Shown piece after piece: positions 43,010 to 51,218 of a DNA stretch of 64,000 nt. Both the position numbers and the translations under genes were made by a program. Position 1 is the first letter of the stretch. Every line of letters begins with the position of its first letter. Origin of the DNA: Bacilli bacterium (GTDB lineage Bacteria > Bacillota_I > Bacilli_A > RFN20 > CAG-826); contig JAGBLL010000041.1 in NCBI GenBank assembly GCA_017635465.1, positions 81,685 to 145,684 on the forward strand. The letters are read 5' to 3'. Below the pieces are notes generated by a model. The model was not told the DNA's origin, ran no database searches, and was given only the letters and a program-made list of their open reading frames with translations.

Positions 43010-43075
43010 TGTGTTAGTTGCTTGCGGCCTAGCCGATAAAGCCCAATTAAGTAGGCTTTGCACTAACTTTTTTTG
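43010..43075 (+). ncRNA. candidate small RNA with three-way junction and terminator
   Basis: On the plus strand GTTAGT-T-GC (43013-43021) pairs with GCACTAAC (43060-43067), enclosing hairpins CGGC-CTA-GCCG and AAAGCC/GGCTTT, and seven T follow at once. The T run exists only on this strand, yet no plus-strand gene lies upstream, so a free-standing RNA is implied. TTGTCG/TATGTT (18-base spacing) upstream could be its promoter. It overlaps the last codon and stop of the convergent 99-residue gene. Not a family I recognise. Confidence 0.5.
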
Positions 43076-43362
43076 TTATTTATTAGGAACTCTTCTATCT
43101 CTTTCAAGTCTTCTTCCGACAAATGATATTTAGCTAGTAATTGACCTCTAGTTTTTATTGAATCGTTTCGAACATATTTTCTTATAAATGCATCTTTTTT
43201 GTTACCACTTGGATTATGACGCAATTTTATGTATCTTCCAGAATGCGTTGGACTAGATGTTAATTCCATATTTTTCCATCTCTCCTTATTAGACTCGATT
43301 TCCAAACTAGGGTGATATTTCGTACGTTTATTTTTGTAAAACCAATAAGTTCTTTTTTTCAT
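43063..43362 (-). CDS. 99-residue basic protein, unknown
   Basis: The ATG at 43362 gives 99 residues; GGAGG lies 12 bases upstream. The protein is very basic. Regions of note are KYHPSLEI near the N-terminus, LTSSPTHSGRYIKLRHNPSG, and KDAFIRKYVRND followed by a helical end. This resembles short conserved hypothetical proteins of Firmicutes, but I know no function. It interrupts the usual truA-rplM neighbourhood with yebC. Its leader carries the GGACAAAATT-N11-CCTAC element and a perfect hairpin that includes the ribosome-binding site. A convergent candidate sRNA overlaps its 3' end. Confidence 0.75.
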   Translation of the reverse strand: MKKRTYWFYKNKRTKYHPSLEIESNKERWKNMELTSSPTHSGRYIKLRHNPSGNKKDAFIRKYVRNDSIKTRGQLLAKYHLSEEDLKEIEEFLINNKKS

Positions 43363-43416
43363 AGCAAATTTAAGCCTCCTATATGTTTTAGTAGGAGGCA
43401 AAAGTCAATTTTGTCC
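43362..43416 (-). promoter_or_regulatory. shared GGACAAAATT-N11-CCTAC element and RBS hairpin, copy B
   Basis: Minus strand: GGACAAAATT (43407-43416), 11 bases, CCTAC (43391-43395). GCCTCCTA pairs with TAGGAGGC (8 bp), which holds the ribosome-binding site. Loop bases match copy A while stem bases differ but still pair. Confidence 0.55.
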
Positions 43417-43424
43417 AAATAAAC

Positions 43425-43458
43425 AAAAAGAAAAAACGATAGCCATCAAACTATCGTT
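43425..43458 (-). terminator. terminator of yebC
   Basis: AACGATAG pairs with CTATCGTT, followed by a T run on the minus strand. Confidence 0.75.
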
Positions 43459-43487
43459 ATTCTATAAATGAAATTATAGGTTAATAA

Positions 43488-44192
43488 TTACTTGACGTTG
43501 TGATAAACGTTTTGAACGTCTTGTAAGTCGTCTAACATATCACATAATTCATCAAATTTGCGTCTTTCTTCTGGATCAGTGATCTCAATTGGATCATTGG
43601 CTAAGAAGGTTATTTCCGCAACATCGAATTCGGAGATACCCATACCACCTAAAACTTCTCTAGCTTGAGCGAAGGCTGCTGGTTCAACAAGGACTTCGAT
43701 CTTTCCATCTTCTGCTGTGACTTCACGAACATCGACATCAGAGAGAATTAAGTTTTCTTCAACTTCATCTCTATTGGTACCGTTGAAAACGAATAAACCT
43801 GTTTGTGTGAAATTGAAGATTGTTGAACCTAAGTGACCACCTTTTTTGGTGATAGCGGTTCTAACTTCGATAAACGCACGGTTTGTATTATCGGTTAATG
43901 TATCGATGATAAAGAGAGAATTACCTGGACCAAAGGCTTCATAACGACCTTCGGAATAGCTTTCGGCTTCGCCGCCTTTAGCTTTTTGAATGGCTCTATC
44001 GATAACATCTTTAGTAACGTTTTGGCCTCTCCATTTTTCAATTGCAGAACGGAGTGCTAGGTTCATTTCAGGGTCAGGAACACCATTCTTTGCCGCCATA
44101 TAAATTTCTTTACTAGCTCTCATAAAGAGGGCGCTTCTTTTTGCAGCGGTCGCGGCCATCGCTTTTGCTCTTACTTCATGTGCTCTACCCAT
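43488..44192 (-). CDS. yebC: YebC/PmpR-family regulatory protein
   Basis: This 234-residue protein is a full-length YebC: MGRAHEVRAKAMAATAAKRS, IYMAAKNGVPDPEMN, RAIQKAKGG and the GPGNSLFIIDTLTDNTNR segment. Family members act as DNA-binding regulators or translation factors relieving stalls at proline runs; the proline-rich lipoprotein at 61.6 kb would be a natural client for the latter. AAAGGAG precedes the ATG. Confidence 0.94.
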   Translation of the reverse strand: MGRAHEVRAKAMAATAAKRSALFMRASKEIYMAAKNGVPDPEMNLALRSAIEKWRGQNVTKDVIDRAIQKAKGGEAESYSEGRYEAFGPGNSLFIIDTLTDNTNRAFIEVRTAITKKGGHLGSTIFNFTQTGLFVFNGTNRDEVEENLILSDVDVREVTAEDGKIEVLVEPAAFAQAREVLGGMGISEFDVAEITFLANDPIEITDPEERRKFDELCDMLDDLQDVQNVYHNVK

Positions 44193-44263
44193 GATTTAAA
44201 ACTCCTTTTGCTTTTTCGCGGTTAAAATCTTATCACATGTTCATATGAAATTGAACATAAATA

Positions 44264-44998
44264 TTATCGATTATAAATAACATCCACTAAATAAAGGCCA
44301 GATGCTGGGGCTTTATAAGCAATTATTTCTCGATTTTTACTATCAAGATGTTGATTAATAAAACTGATATTTTCTTTGCCATTAGCGACATTGATACTAG
44401 CGCCAATCATGTTTCTAATTTGATAACGCATAAAACCGTTACCAGTAAAAATAATCCTTAATAAATCTTTTTCTTTTATGACTTCGATATCATATATTGT
44501 ACGGATGAAATTGCCTTCATCTTCTTCTTTAGATGTGAAATCTTGATAATTATGGGTGCCGATAAATTTATTAAGTGCATCTATAAATAAGTTAATATCC
44601 AATTCCATTGGATAGATAAACGCTAAATCGTATGAAAATGGATCTTTATTTGTTAAAAGAATACGATATTCATAAACCTTTTTAATGGCGTTATATCGAG
44701 CGTGGAAATCGTCATCAACTTTTTTAAATAAGATGATTTTAATATCATCTGGAAGCATTTTATTAATGGCGTAGGCTAATTGCTTTAAGTCTTTTTCTTT
44801 ATCGCTAACAAAATGGAAATATTGCTTTAATGCATGAACACCAGCGTCAGTGCGTCCACTACCCTGGATATTGATTGGTGAATCATAGACTTTAGAAAGA
44901 ACTTCTTCGATTTTTTCTTGTACACTAATAAAACCAACTTGCTTTTGCCATCCATAATAATTAGTGCCTCTATATGAACAAATACCTAAAATTTTCAT
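44264..44998 (-). CDS. truA: tRNA pseudouridine38-40 synthase
   Basis: This 244-residue enzyme has the catalytic Asp in GSGRTDAGVHALKQ near residue 51 and the late GNGFMRYQIRNMIGA motif. It modifies U38-U40 in the anticodon arm. One base separates it from ecfT (TAA-T-ATG), the order known from Bacillus. Confidence 0.96.
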   Translation of the reverse strand: MKILGICSYRGTNYYGWQKQVGFISVQEKIEEVLSKVYDSPINIQGSGRTDAGVHALKQYFHFVSDKEKDLKQLAYAINKMLPDDIKIILFKKVDDDFHARYNAIKKVYEYRILLTNKDPFSYDLAFIYPMELDINLFIDALNKFIGTHNYQDFTSKEEDEGNFIRTIYDIEVIKEKDLLRIIFTGNGFMRYQIRNMIGASINVANGKENISFINQHLDSKNREIIAYKAPASGLYLVDVIYNR

Positions 44999-44999
44999 A

Positions 45000-45884
45000 T
45001 TAGAAACCTTTACCGCCTATTTGACCAAAAATAAGATTAACAATATCAACTGGTTCTTTTCTATCAAAAACAAATAAAACAATAATGCCAGCGAATATTG
45101 CACCGATAAATAAGAAAGCAACAATATCTCTCCAGGAGAATCTTAATAAACGATATCTAGTGCGTTTAGCTTTTGGATCATATCCTCTAACAATCATCGC
45201 GTTAGCGAGTTCTTCGCTTCTTTCTAAAGCGGAAATGAATAATGGAATGATCAGGGAAATGATCGATCTAAAACGTTTAAATACACCACCATGGTTAAAA
45301 TCTACACCACGACTTGCTTGTGCTTTCATAATTCTTTCAGTTTCATCTAATAAAGTTGGAATAAATCTTAATGCAATCGATAAAGTCATAGCGATTTCAT
45401 GGACTGGGAATCTAATTGGCTTTAATGGTGTCATATACCATTCAAAAGCATAGGTCATATCCATTGGTTTAGTCGTACTTGTTAATATCATTGTTAATGA
45501 AATCATTAAGATTAAACGCATGATGATATAACCAGATTGACAAAAAGCATCCCATTTAACTTCTAAAGAACCAACTTTAAAAGCAGTTGGTAAATAATAA
45601 TTGTTATTAGGGATAAATATATAAATGGCCATCAAAAAGATAATTAATATCCATAAGCCACTTAATGATTTAAATAATGACCATAGACTAACTCTCGAAA
45701 TGAGCATGATAACAATTAATATCAATAAGTAGAGACCACTCATGATTAAAGCGGTTGACCACATTTCAAATTGGAAGAAGATGCCCACCATGAATAATAT
45801 CATGAGGAAAATCTTATTTCTCGCATCTAAATGATGGATGAATGTTTCTCTGAAGGAATAACGGCCAAAAGTCATGCTGCTCAT
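45000..45884 (-). CDS. ecfT: ECF transporter transmembrane component EcfT
   Basis: This 294-residue protein has about five hydrophobic segments and the two coupling A-R-G motifs: KAQASRGVDF and AMIVRGYDPKAKR. It joins the two ATPases to substrate-binding S components such as the RibU protein at 21 kb. It overlaps ecfA2 by 4 bases. Confidence 0.95.
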   Translation of the reverse strand: MSSMTFGRYSFRETFIHHLDARNKIFLMILFMVGIFFQFEMWSTALIMSGLYLLILIVIMLISRVSLWSLFKSLSGLWILIIFLMAIYIFIPNNNYYLPTAFKVGSLEVKWDAFCQSGYIIMRLILMISLTMILTSTTKPMDMTYAFEWYMTPLKPIRFPVHEIAMTLSIALRFIPTLLDETERIMKAQASRGVDFNHGGVFKRFRSIISLIIPLFISALERSEELANAMIVRGYDPKAKRTRYRLLRFSWRDIVAFLFIGAIFAGIIVLFVFDRKEPVDIVNLIFGQIGGKGF

Positions 45885-46735
45885 GCTTTATTCCTCCACT
45901 TTTTAATTGCCGCTACTAAATCGGCATTGTTATGAATCTTGGTAGGATCAATACCCATACCTTTTTCTTTTAATTTTTCTGCGACTTTAATGACCGATGG
46001 AATATCGAGTCTATCGTAGCCTTTAATAAAGCTAAATAAATCACTTGGCGCTCCTTGGAAAGCTAACTTACCTTGCTCCATCATAAAGACTTTTTTAGTG
46101 TACGTGTTCACTAAATCCATATCATGGGTAATGATAATAATAGTTTTTCCTTGCTTATGGAATTCACATATGAGTTCCATTAATTCTTTGCTACTTTGAG
46201 GATCAAACCCAGCGGTAGGTTCATCAAAGACTAAGATATCTGGATTAATTGCGAGAATACCCGCCATAGCGACTTTTCTTTTTTCACCACCAGATAAATC
46301 AAAAGGTGCTCTTTTATAATATGATTCATCTAAGCCGACTTGTTTAAGAGCTTCATGTGCTCTATTTAGTGCTTCTTCGCCTTTGACGCCAAAGTTTTTC
46401 ACGCCATAGGCAACATCCTTTTCCACTGTCTCTTCAAATAATTGATATTCAGGGAATTGGAATACTAAGCCAACATGTTTTCTAAGTCCTTTTAAAGAAC
46501 GACTTTTTCTATTTTTATACGAGATAACATAATTACCAGTTTGTACTTCACCTTCATCAGGGAATATTAAAGCGTTAAATGTTTGGGCTAAAGTTGATTT
46601 ACCACTACCGGTTTCACCAACGATAGAAATAAAATCATTATCTTCAATTTCAAAAGAGACATCGTTTAAAGCTAATGTCGCATTCGTGGCTTTCTTTTGA
46701 TATGTGTAGAAGACATGATTTATTTTGATGCCCAT
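45881..46735 (-). CDS. ecfA2: ECF transporter ATPase EcfA2
   Basis: This 284-residue ATPase has Walker A VGETGSGKST, signature FDLSGGEKRKVAMAG, Walker B DILVFDEPTAGFDP and ITHDMD. It overlaps ecfA1 by 16 bases. Shared energising subunit for vitamin and metal importers. Confidence 0.95.
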   Translation of the reverse strand: MGIKINHVFYTYQKKATNATLALNDVSFEIEDNDFISIVGETGSGKSTLAQTFNALIFPDEGEVQTGNYVISYKNRKSRSLKGLRKHVGLVFQFPEYQLFEETVEKDVAYGVKNFGVKGEEALNRAHEALKQVGLDESYYKRAPFDLSGGEKRKVAMAGILAINPDILVFDEPTAGFDPQSSKELMELICEFHKQGKTIIIITHDMDLVNTYTKKVFMMEQGKLAFQGAPSDLFSFIKGYDRLDIPSVIKVAEKLKEKGMGIDPTKIHNNADLVAAIKKWRNKA

Positions 46736-47538
46736 ATGTCCTCCACTAATTGGTCAATACTTTCCGCTTTAGAATCAATACCAATTTCTTTTAATTCTTT
46801 TTCGAGACGATAAACAAAAGGCATGTCTAATTTAATGCTAACAAGTGTTTCTTCATCTCTTAAGATGTCTTGTGGTTTACCTTCTTTAACTAATTTGCCT
46901 TTTGATAAAATCAAAACTTTATCACTTAACATCGCTTCGTCAATATCATGAGTGATGGAAATGATTGTTAATTCTTTGTTTTCTTTATGGATGCGGTCAA
47001 TAACTTTTCTCACTGTAGACTTGCCTTTAGGATCAAGCATTGATGTTGCTTCATCCAAAATAAGTATCTCTGGTTTTAAAATAAGAGCGCCCGCTAAAGC
47101 GACACGTTGTTTTTGACCACCCGAAAGATTAATAGGTTCTTTCTTTAAATAATCAAGCATGTTGACACTAGCGGCGTATTTCTCAATTTCTTCTTGCATC
47201 TTATCGCGAGGAAAACACCTATTTTCTAAACCAAAGGCAATGTCATCTTCAACTGTCGAACCAATGAATTGATTATCTGGATTTTGGAATATTAATGATG
47301 TCTTGGTTTGTAAGTCTCTAATTGTTTTCTTATCCACTAGGATGTCATTAAAATAAATTTCACCTTCGTTTTTGTCTAATAGTCCAACAATGAGTTTAGC
47401 TAAGGTGGATTTTCCTGAACCGTTGTGTCCTAAAATAGAGACAAAAGTTCCTTTCTCCACACTAAAAGATATATCGTCAATAACTTTGTTACTGCCGTCA
47501 TATGAGAAGCTTAAATGTTTGATTTCTAGTTTGCTCAT
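46720..47538 (-). CDS. ecfA1: ECF transporter ATPase EcfA1
   Basis: This 272-residue ATPase has Walker A LGHNGSGKST, Q-loop FQNPDNQF, signature INLSGGQKQRVALAGAL and Walker B ILILDEATSMLDP. It heads ecfA1-ecfA2-ecfT-truA. A -10 TATAAT lies 8 bases before the ATG and there is no ribosome-binding site. Confidence 0.95.
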   Translation of the reverse strand: MSKLEIKHLSFSYDGSNKVIDDISFSVEKGTFVSILGHNGSGKSTLAKLIVGLLDKNEGEIYFNDILVDKKTIRDLQTKTSLIFQNPDNQFIGSTVEDDIAFGLENRCFPRDKMQEEIEKYAASVNMLDYLKKEPINLSGGQKQRVALAGALILKPEILILDEATSMLDPKGKSTVRKVIDRIHKENKELTIISITHDIDEAMLSDKVLILSKGKLVKEGKPQDILRDEETLVSIKLDMPFVYRLEKELKEIGIDSKAESIDQLVEDIWASK

Positions 47539-47546
47539 GCTTGAAG

Positions 47547-47552
47547 ATTATA
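47547..47552 (-). promoter_or_regulatory. -10 hexamer of ecfA1 (leaderless-type)
   Basis: TATAAT on the minus strand, 8 bases before the ATG. TTATTC 18 bases upstream is a poor -35. Confidence 0.45.
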
Positions 47553-47607
47553 GCACGCATCAGGAAAAATGAATAACCAATAAGGTAAATTCATTTTGTT
47601 TGTCGCT

Positions 47608-48231
47608 CTAAATATCAAGAAATCCAAATAATGAAGCAACCTTAGTCTTTAGGCTATTGAAGGTTGCATACAATGTGGAACGACTCATTAAATCTAACGC
47701 CATAATTTCATTTAGATAGTACCCTCTTGCAAAGCATTTTATTAGTACCATCTCTTTGTTTGTGAATTGTTCACGATGTTGATTAGCGTAATTTAATAAT
47801 TCCTCACAGAGTTTATTAGCAATATCACTTCCATCATTTTCTCTAATGATTTCGAGGTTAATTTTCCTTTCATCCTCTTCATAGTCAAAAGACGCAATTC
47901 CATTAAATACTTTTGCTTTGGCTTTATACGAATTTTTAAGAATGTAATCAGAAATTGATTGCTTTGTCAGATTCAACCAAAAATCATAAAAAGCACTTTG
48001 TTGTTCATCGTACTTAATTAAGACATTCTTAAAACTAGACATACATACTGCGACAAGTTCGGCTGATGTGATGCCTGTACCTTGATTTTTATCAAGGGTT
48101 TCTTTACACAAAATCCAAGCGTATTTCTCGTAGCGTTTTTTAATCATTAAAAAAGCTTCGTGATTACCTTGTGCGACTAGAGCGTGTAAATGTAAATCTA
48201 ATAATCTGTTTCCGGTTTTGTTGAAGGCCAT
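47608..48231 (-). CDS. divergent sigma-70-type sigma factor in the SigH position
   Basis: This 207-residue protein has an N-terminal region 2-like part (HEAFLMIKKRYEKYAWILC, then FYDFWLNLTKQSISDYI) and a C-terminal region 4-like helix-turn-helix (FTNKEMVLIKCFARGYYLNEIMALDLMSRSTLYATFNSLKTKV). Location next to rlmB near cysS is that of sigH in Bacillus. SigH/ComX-type factors drive competence or early sporulation. No sporulation genes are seen here. GGAG precedes the ATG. Sequence divergence makes its class tentative. Confidence 0.72.
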   Translation of the reverse strand: MAFNKTGNRLLDLHLHALVAQGNHEAFLMIKKRYEKYAWILCKETLDKNQGTGITSAELVAVCMSSFKNVLIKYDEQQSAFYDFWLNLTKQSISDYILKNSYKAKAKVFNGIASFDYEEDERKINLEIIRENDGSDIANKLCEELLNYANQHREQFTNKEMVLIKCFARGYYLNEIMALDLMSRSTLYATFNSLKTKVASLFGFLDI

Positions 48232-48256
48232 AAACTATATCTCCTTTAATAGATAT

Positions 48257-48973
48257 TTATTTATGCACCTCCGCTAATAAAATGCCTGCGGCTACGGAGG
48301 CGTTTAATGAGTTAACATGCCCGAATTGGGGAATCTTAACAATGTAGTCTGAATTTTTTAATACTAAAGATGAGACGCCTTTGCCTTCACTACCGATTAC
48401 AACTACGACTGGAAAATCGTATTTGATTGAAGAATAAGAAATTGTGGCGCTGCCATCTGTAGCAACAATCCAATAGCCTTCGTCCTTTAATGTTTTAATA
48501 GCTTGATTGAGATTGTTAACTACGGCAACTGGCACATAATTAATGGCCCCTGCACTAGTTTTAGCAACAGTGGCATTTAATGATACTGAGTTGTGCTTTG
48601 GAAGGATGACACCGGATGCTTCAAAAACATCAGCGCTTCTTAATATCGCTCCCAAATTATGAGGATCACTAATATTATCAAGCATGACGATAATCTTTTT
48701 TTCTTTTTTTCTCGCTTTAAAGATGATTTCTTCTAAAGATACTGTTTGGTATGGTTTAAGTTCAGCGGCCACCCCCTGATGGACACCACCTTCACTCATC
48801 CTTTCCATTTCGCTATGAGAAACAGTCACGCAGTTAATCTTATTTTCCTTAATGAGATTAATAATCTTTTGGTCGTTAAAACTAGTAACCAAAAAAACCT
48901 TCAACACCTTTTTAGCGTTGATAGCTTCAATAACTGGATTCTTTCCGTAGACGAAATTGATATCTTTATTCAT
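48257..48973 (-). CDS. rlmB: 23S rRNA (guanosine2251-2'-O)-methyltransferase
   Basis: This 238-residue SpoU-family enzyme has an N-terminal substrate domain (FVYGKNPVIEAI) and the knotted SAM domain motifs LDNISDPHNLGAILRSAD, VVVIGSEGKGVS and LNASVAAGILLAE. Usually found with cysS, here with two transport genes between. Confidence 0.94.
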   Translation of the reverse strand: MNKDINFVYGKNPVIEAINAKKVLKVFLVTSFNDQKIINLIKENKINCVTVSHSEMERMSEGGVHQGVAAELKPYQTVSLEEIIFKARKKEKKIIVMLDNISDPHNLGAILRSADVFEASGVILPKHNSVSLNATVAKTSAGAINYVPVAVVNNLNQAIKTLKDEGYWIVATDGSATISYSSIKYDFPVVVVIGSEGKGVSSLVLKNSDYIVKIPQFGHVNSLNASVAAGILLAEVHK

Positions 48974-48975
48974 GC

Positions 48976-49707
48976 CTAATGAATTTCTTCAATACAATTA
49001 ATGTATTCCAAAGTGCTTAAAGCTTCAATAATTTCTGTGTGTGTCTTGTACTTTTTTAATTCTTGAGAGTTAATTGTTAAGGAAATTGAATAGACACCAA
49101 GACCGGTATTGTTATAGGCAGGATTAGCTTCAATATCATCAATTCTTAAGCCAAGTTTACGAACGACACCAGTGAAATTTACTAAGTCATTTCTATTTTT
49201 AAGTTCGAGATGAATTTCAAAGTGGTTGCTTCTGTTCTTTAAGAATAATTCGAAGCGTGGCATTAAGTTTAATGAAATGTAAACAACGATAAAGGCAATG
49301 ATACTAACGGTGTAGAAACCCGAACCAAAGCAAGCACCCATAATGGACATTAACCATAATGAGACAGCAGTTGTTAAACCTTTAATTTGACTCTTTGATG
49401 AATATAAGAGAGTGTTTCCTGAAATAATAGCGGCGCCTAAAATGACTGCGACTGTAACCGCTGGGAAAATCGCATTGAAATTGACAGCGAAATAGACATC
49501 TAATAAAGAAGCAATACATGAGAATAAGGAAACAATTGTAAATGTTCTTAAACCCGCAGTATGTCTTTTTCTACTTCTTTCTAAACCGAGAATAAAACCG
49601 ATTAATGTGGCAAGTAATACACGGATTAAAATTGTCCAAATATTAAATTCGCCTAACCAACCATTGCTTAATTTGTTTAATGGATCCATTGCTACAAAGT
49701 CTTGCAT
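48976..49707 (-). CDS. MgtC/SapB-family membrane protein
   Basis: This 243-residue protein has four or five membrane helices with the MgtC signature LLATLIGFILGLERSRKRHTAGLRTF, and a C-terminal ACT-like domain of about 80 residues. MgtC proteins modulate magnesium-related processes; the exact role is unknown. Lies 11 bases after the antiporter. Confidence 0.88.
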   Translation of the reverse strand: MQDFVAMDPLNKLSNGWLGEFNIWTILIRVLLATLIGFILGLERSRKRHTAGLRTFTIVSLFSCIASLLDVYFAVNFNAIFPAVTVAVILGAAIISGNTLLYSSKSQIKGLTTAVSLWLMSIMGACFGSGFYTVSIIAFIVVYISLNLMPRFELFLKNRSNHFEIHLELKNRNDLVNFTGVVRKLGLRIDDIEANPAYNNTGLGVYSISLTINSQELKKYKTHTEIIEALSTLEYINCIEEIH

Positions 49708-49718
49708 AAGAAAACCTC

Positions 49719-51218
49719 CTATTTGCGATTAATAAATCTTCTATTATGTGAAATTAATGTTTCTTCACTATATTCTTCAGCCGCTTCTGTAAAGGCTGCT
49801 TCGTTTGCTTCTTCAACTTCTAATGGTTTTATCTCTTTTGAGATGTGATTAATTTGCGCGGCTAATAAATCAATTTCTCTTGATGATTCATTAACCACTT
49901 GATCTTTAACTGTGCTTTCTGGAGCAACTTGATCAATTGTTTCTTTACCATATGAACCAGATAGATATAAGCCAAGTTTAGCACATCCTGGACCAATTAA
50001 TTCATAAAGGATGGATGACGCTAAGATGATTGTAGTTAAAGCGGTTGCTTCGGCTTCTAAGCCAAAAGAAGAGAAAGTTCTCGCACCCATTGCCGCTAAA
50101 CCAATAGCAACACCGGCTTGAGGAATAAGAGCAAGGCCTAAGAAATTTCTTGTTTTCGCAGGGGCTCTAGTAATCAAGCAGCCAAGATATGCCCCACCAT
50201 ATTTACCAGCAATACGAGCAAAGAAATAAACTATTGCTACGACGATAAGTGGCACAACCGCAATTGAACTTGTGCTCGTAAAAGCGCTAAATGAGAAATT
50301 CATGCCACTTCTTACAAAGAAAACAAGCATAATAGGTGGAATGAAATAATTAACTTGTGCAAATAATTTTTCTTCGTTTTTTGCCGTATTAGTGTAGACC
50401 ATACCAATAGCCATACAACCTAGTAATGGACTTTGGCCAAATAATGAACATATGCCACAGAATAATAATAAAACAGCTAAAACTATAATTAGTCGATTAT
50501 CTGTTGTTCTCTTCGAAGAAATTAGGAATCTTAAAATAAAGCCAAAAACAAAGCCAATTGCTAAGCAAATGATATTTTCAATAATTGGCCAGCCAACTTC
50601 CATAAAGCCCACCGAACCTTTAGAAATACCAATACAAATAGCAATAGCGACACTATAGAGCAACAATGTCACAACATCATCTAAAGCGACAACTTCTAAT
50701 AATGTATTAACATAATGGCCTTTTGCTTTAGTTTGTTTAATTGTCATCAATGTTGATGCTGGCGCGGTCGCACTACTGAGGGCGCCTAAAACTAATGAGA
50801 AGGCAACGCTTAAGCGGAAAACAAAGAAGCATAAGCAGAAGACAATAACAAAAGCGGCAAGGGCTTCAAGAACGGTGATAATCAATACCTTCCAGCCTGC
50901 TTTTTTAAGTTCGCTTATTTTGAAGAACTGTCCAGCGGTAAAAGCGATAAAGGCTAAAGCGATATCACTAACAAAGTCAGTTCTTGTTATAAATTCTTGA
51001 GGAATAAGGTTAATCACTGATGGACCAATTAAAACACCAGTAATGATATAAGCAGTAACATTAGGTAATTTAAGTAATTTAGTGAGCCTTGTCATTAAAA
51101 AACCACAAATTAAAATCACACCTAGCGCGATAATGACACTACTAGCGGTTTTCACACTGCCAGTAATATTTAAAGCATCTAGTAATTTTTCAATCAATGA
51201 TGGTTTTACTTCGTTCAA
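49719..51218 (-). CDS. CPA2-type cation:proton antiporter
   Basis: This 499-residue protein has about twelve membrane segments (GVLIGPSVINLIPQEF, ALSSATAPASTLMTIKQTKAKG, LLEVVALDDVVTLLLY with the paired Asp). It exchanges Na+ or K+ for H+. The TTG start follows the cysS stop directly with GGAG upstream. The C-terminus is a soluble acidic tail of about 80 residues with no TrkA-N domain. Confidence 0.88.
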   Translation of the reverse strand: MNEVKPSLIEKLLDALNITGSVKTASSVIIALGVILICGFLMTRLTKLLKLPNVTAYIITGVLIGPSVINLIPQEFITRTDFVSDIALAFIAFTAGQFFKISELKKAGWKVLIITVLEALAAFVIVFCLCFFVFRLSVAFSLVLGALSSATAPASTLMTIKQTKAKGHYVNTLLEVVALDDVVTLLLYSVAIAICIGISKGSVGFMEVGWPIIENIICLAIGFVFGFILRFLISSKRTTDNRLIIVLAVLLLFCGICSLFGQSPLLGCMAIGMVYTNTAKNEEKLFAQVNYFIPPIMLVFFVRSGMNFSFSAFTSTSSIAVVPLIVVAIVYFFARIAGKYGGAYLGCLITRAPAKTRNFLGLALIPQAGVAIGLAAMGARTFSSFGLEAEATALTTIILASSILYELIGPGCAKLGLYLSGSYGKETIDQVAPESTVKDQVVNESSREIDLLAAQINHISKEIKPLEVEEANEAAFTEAAEEYSEETLISHNRRFINRK

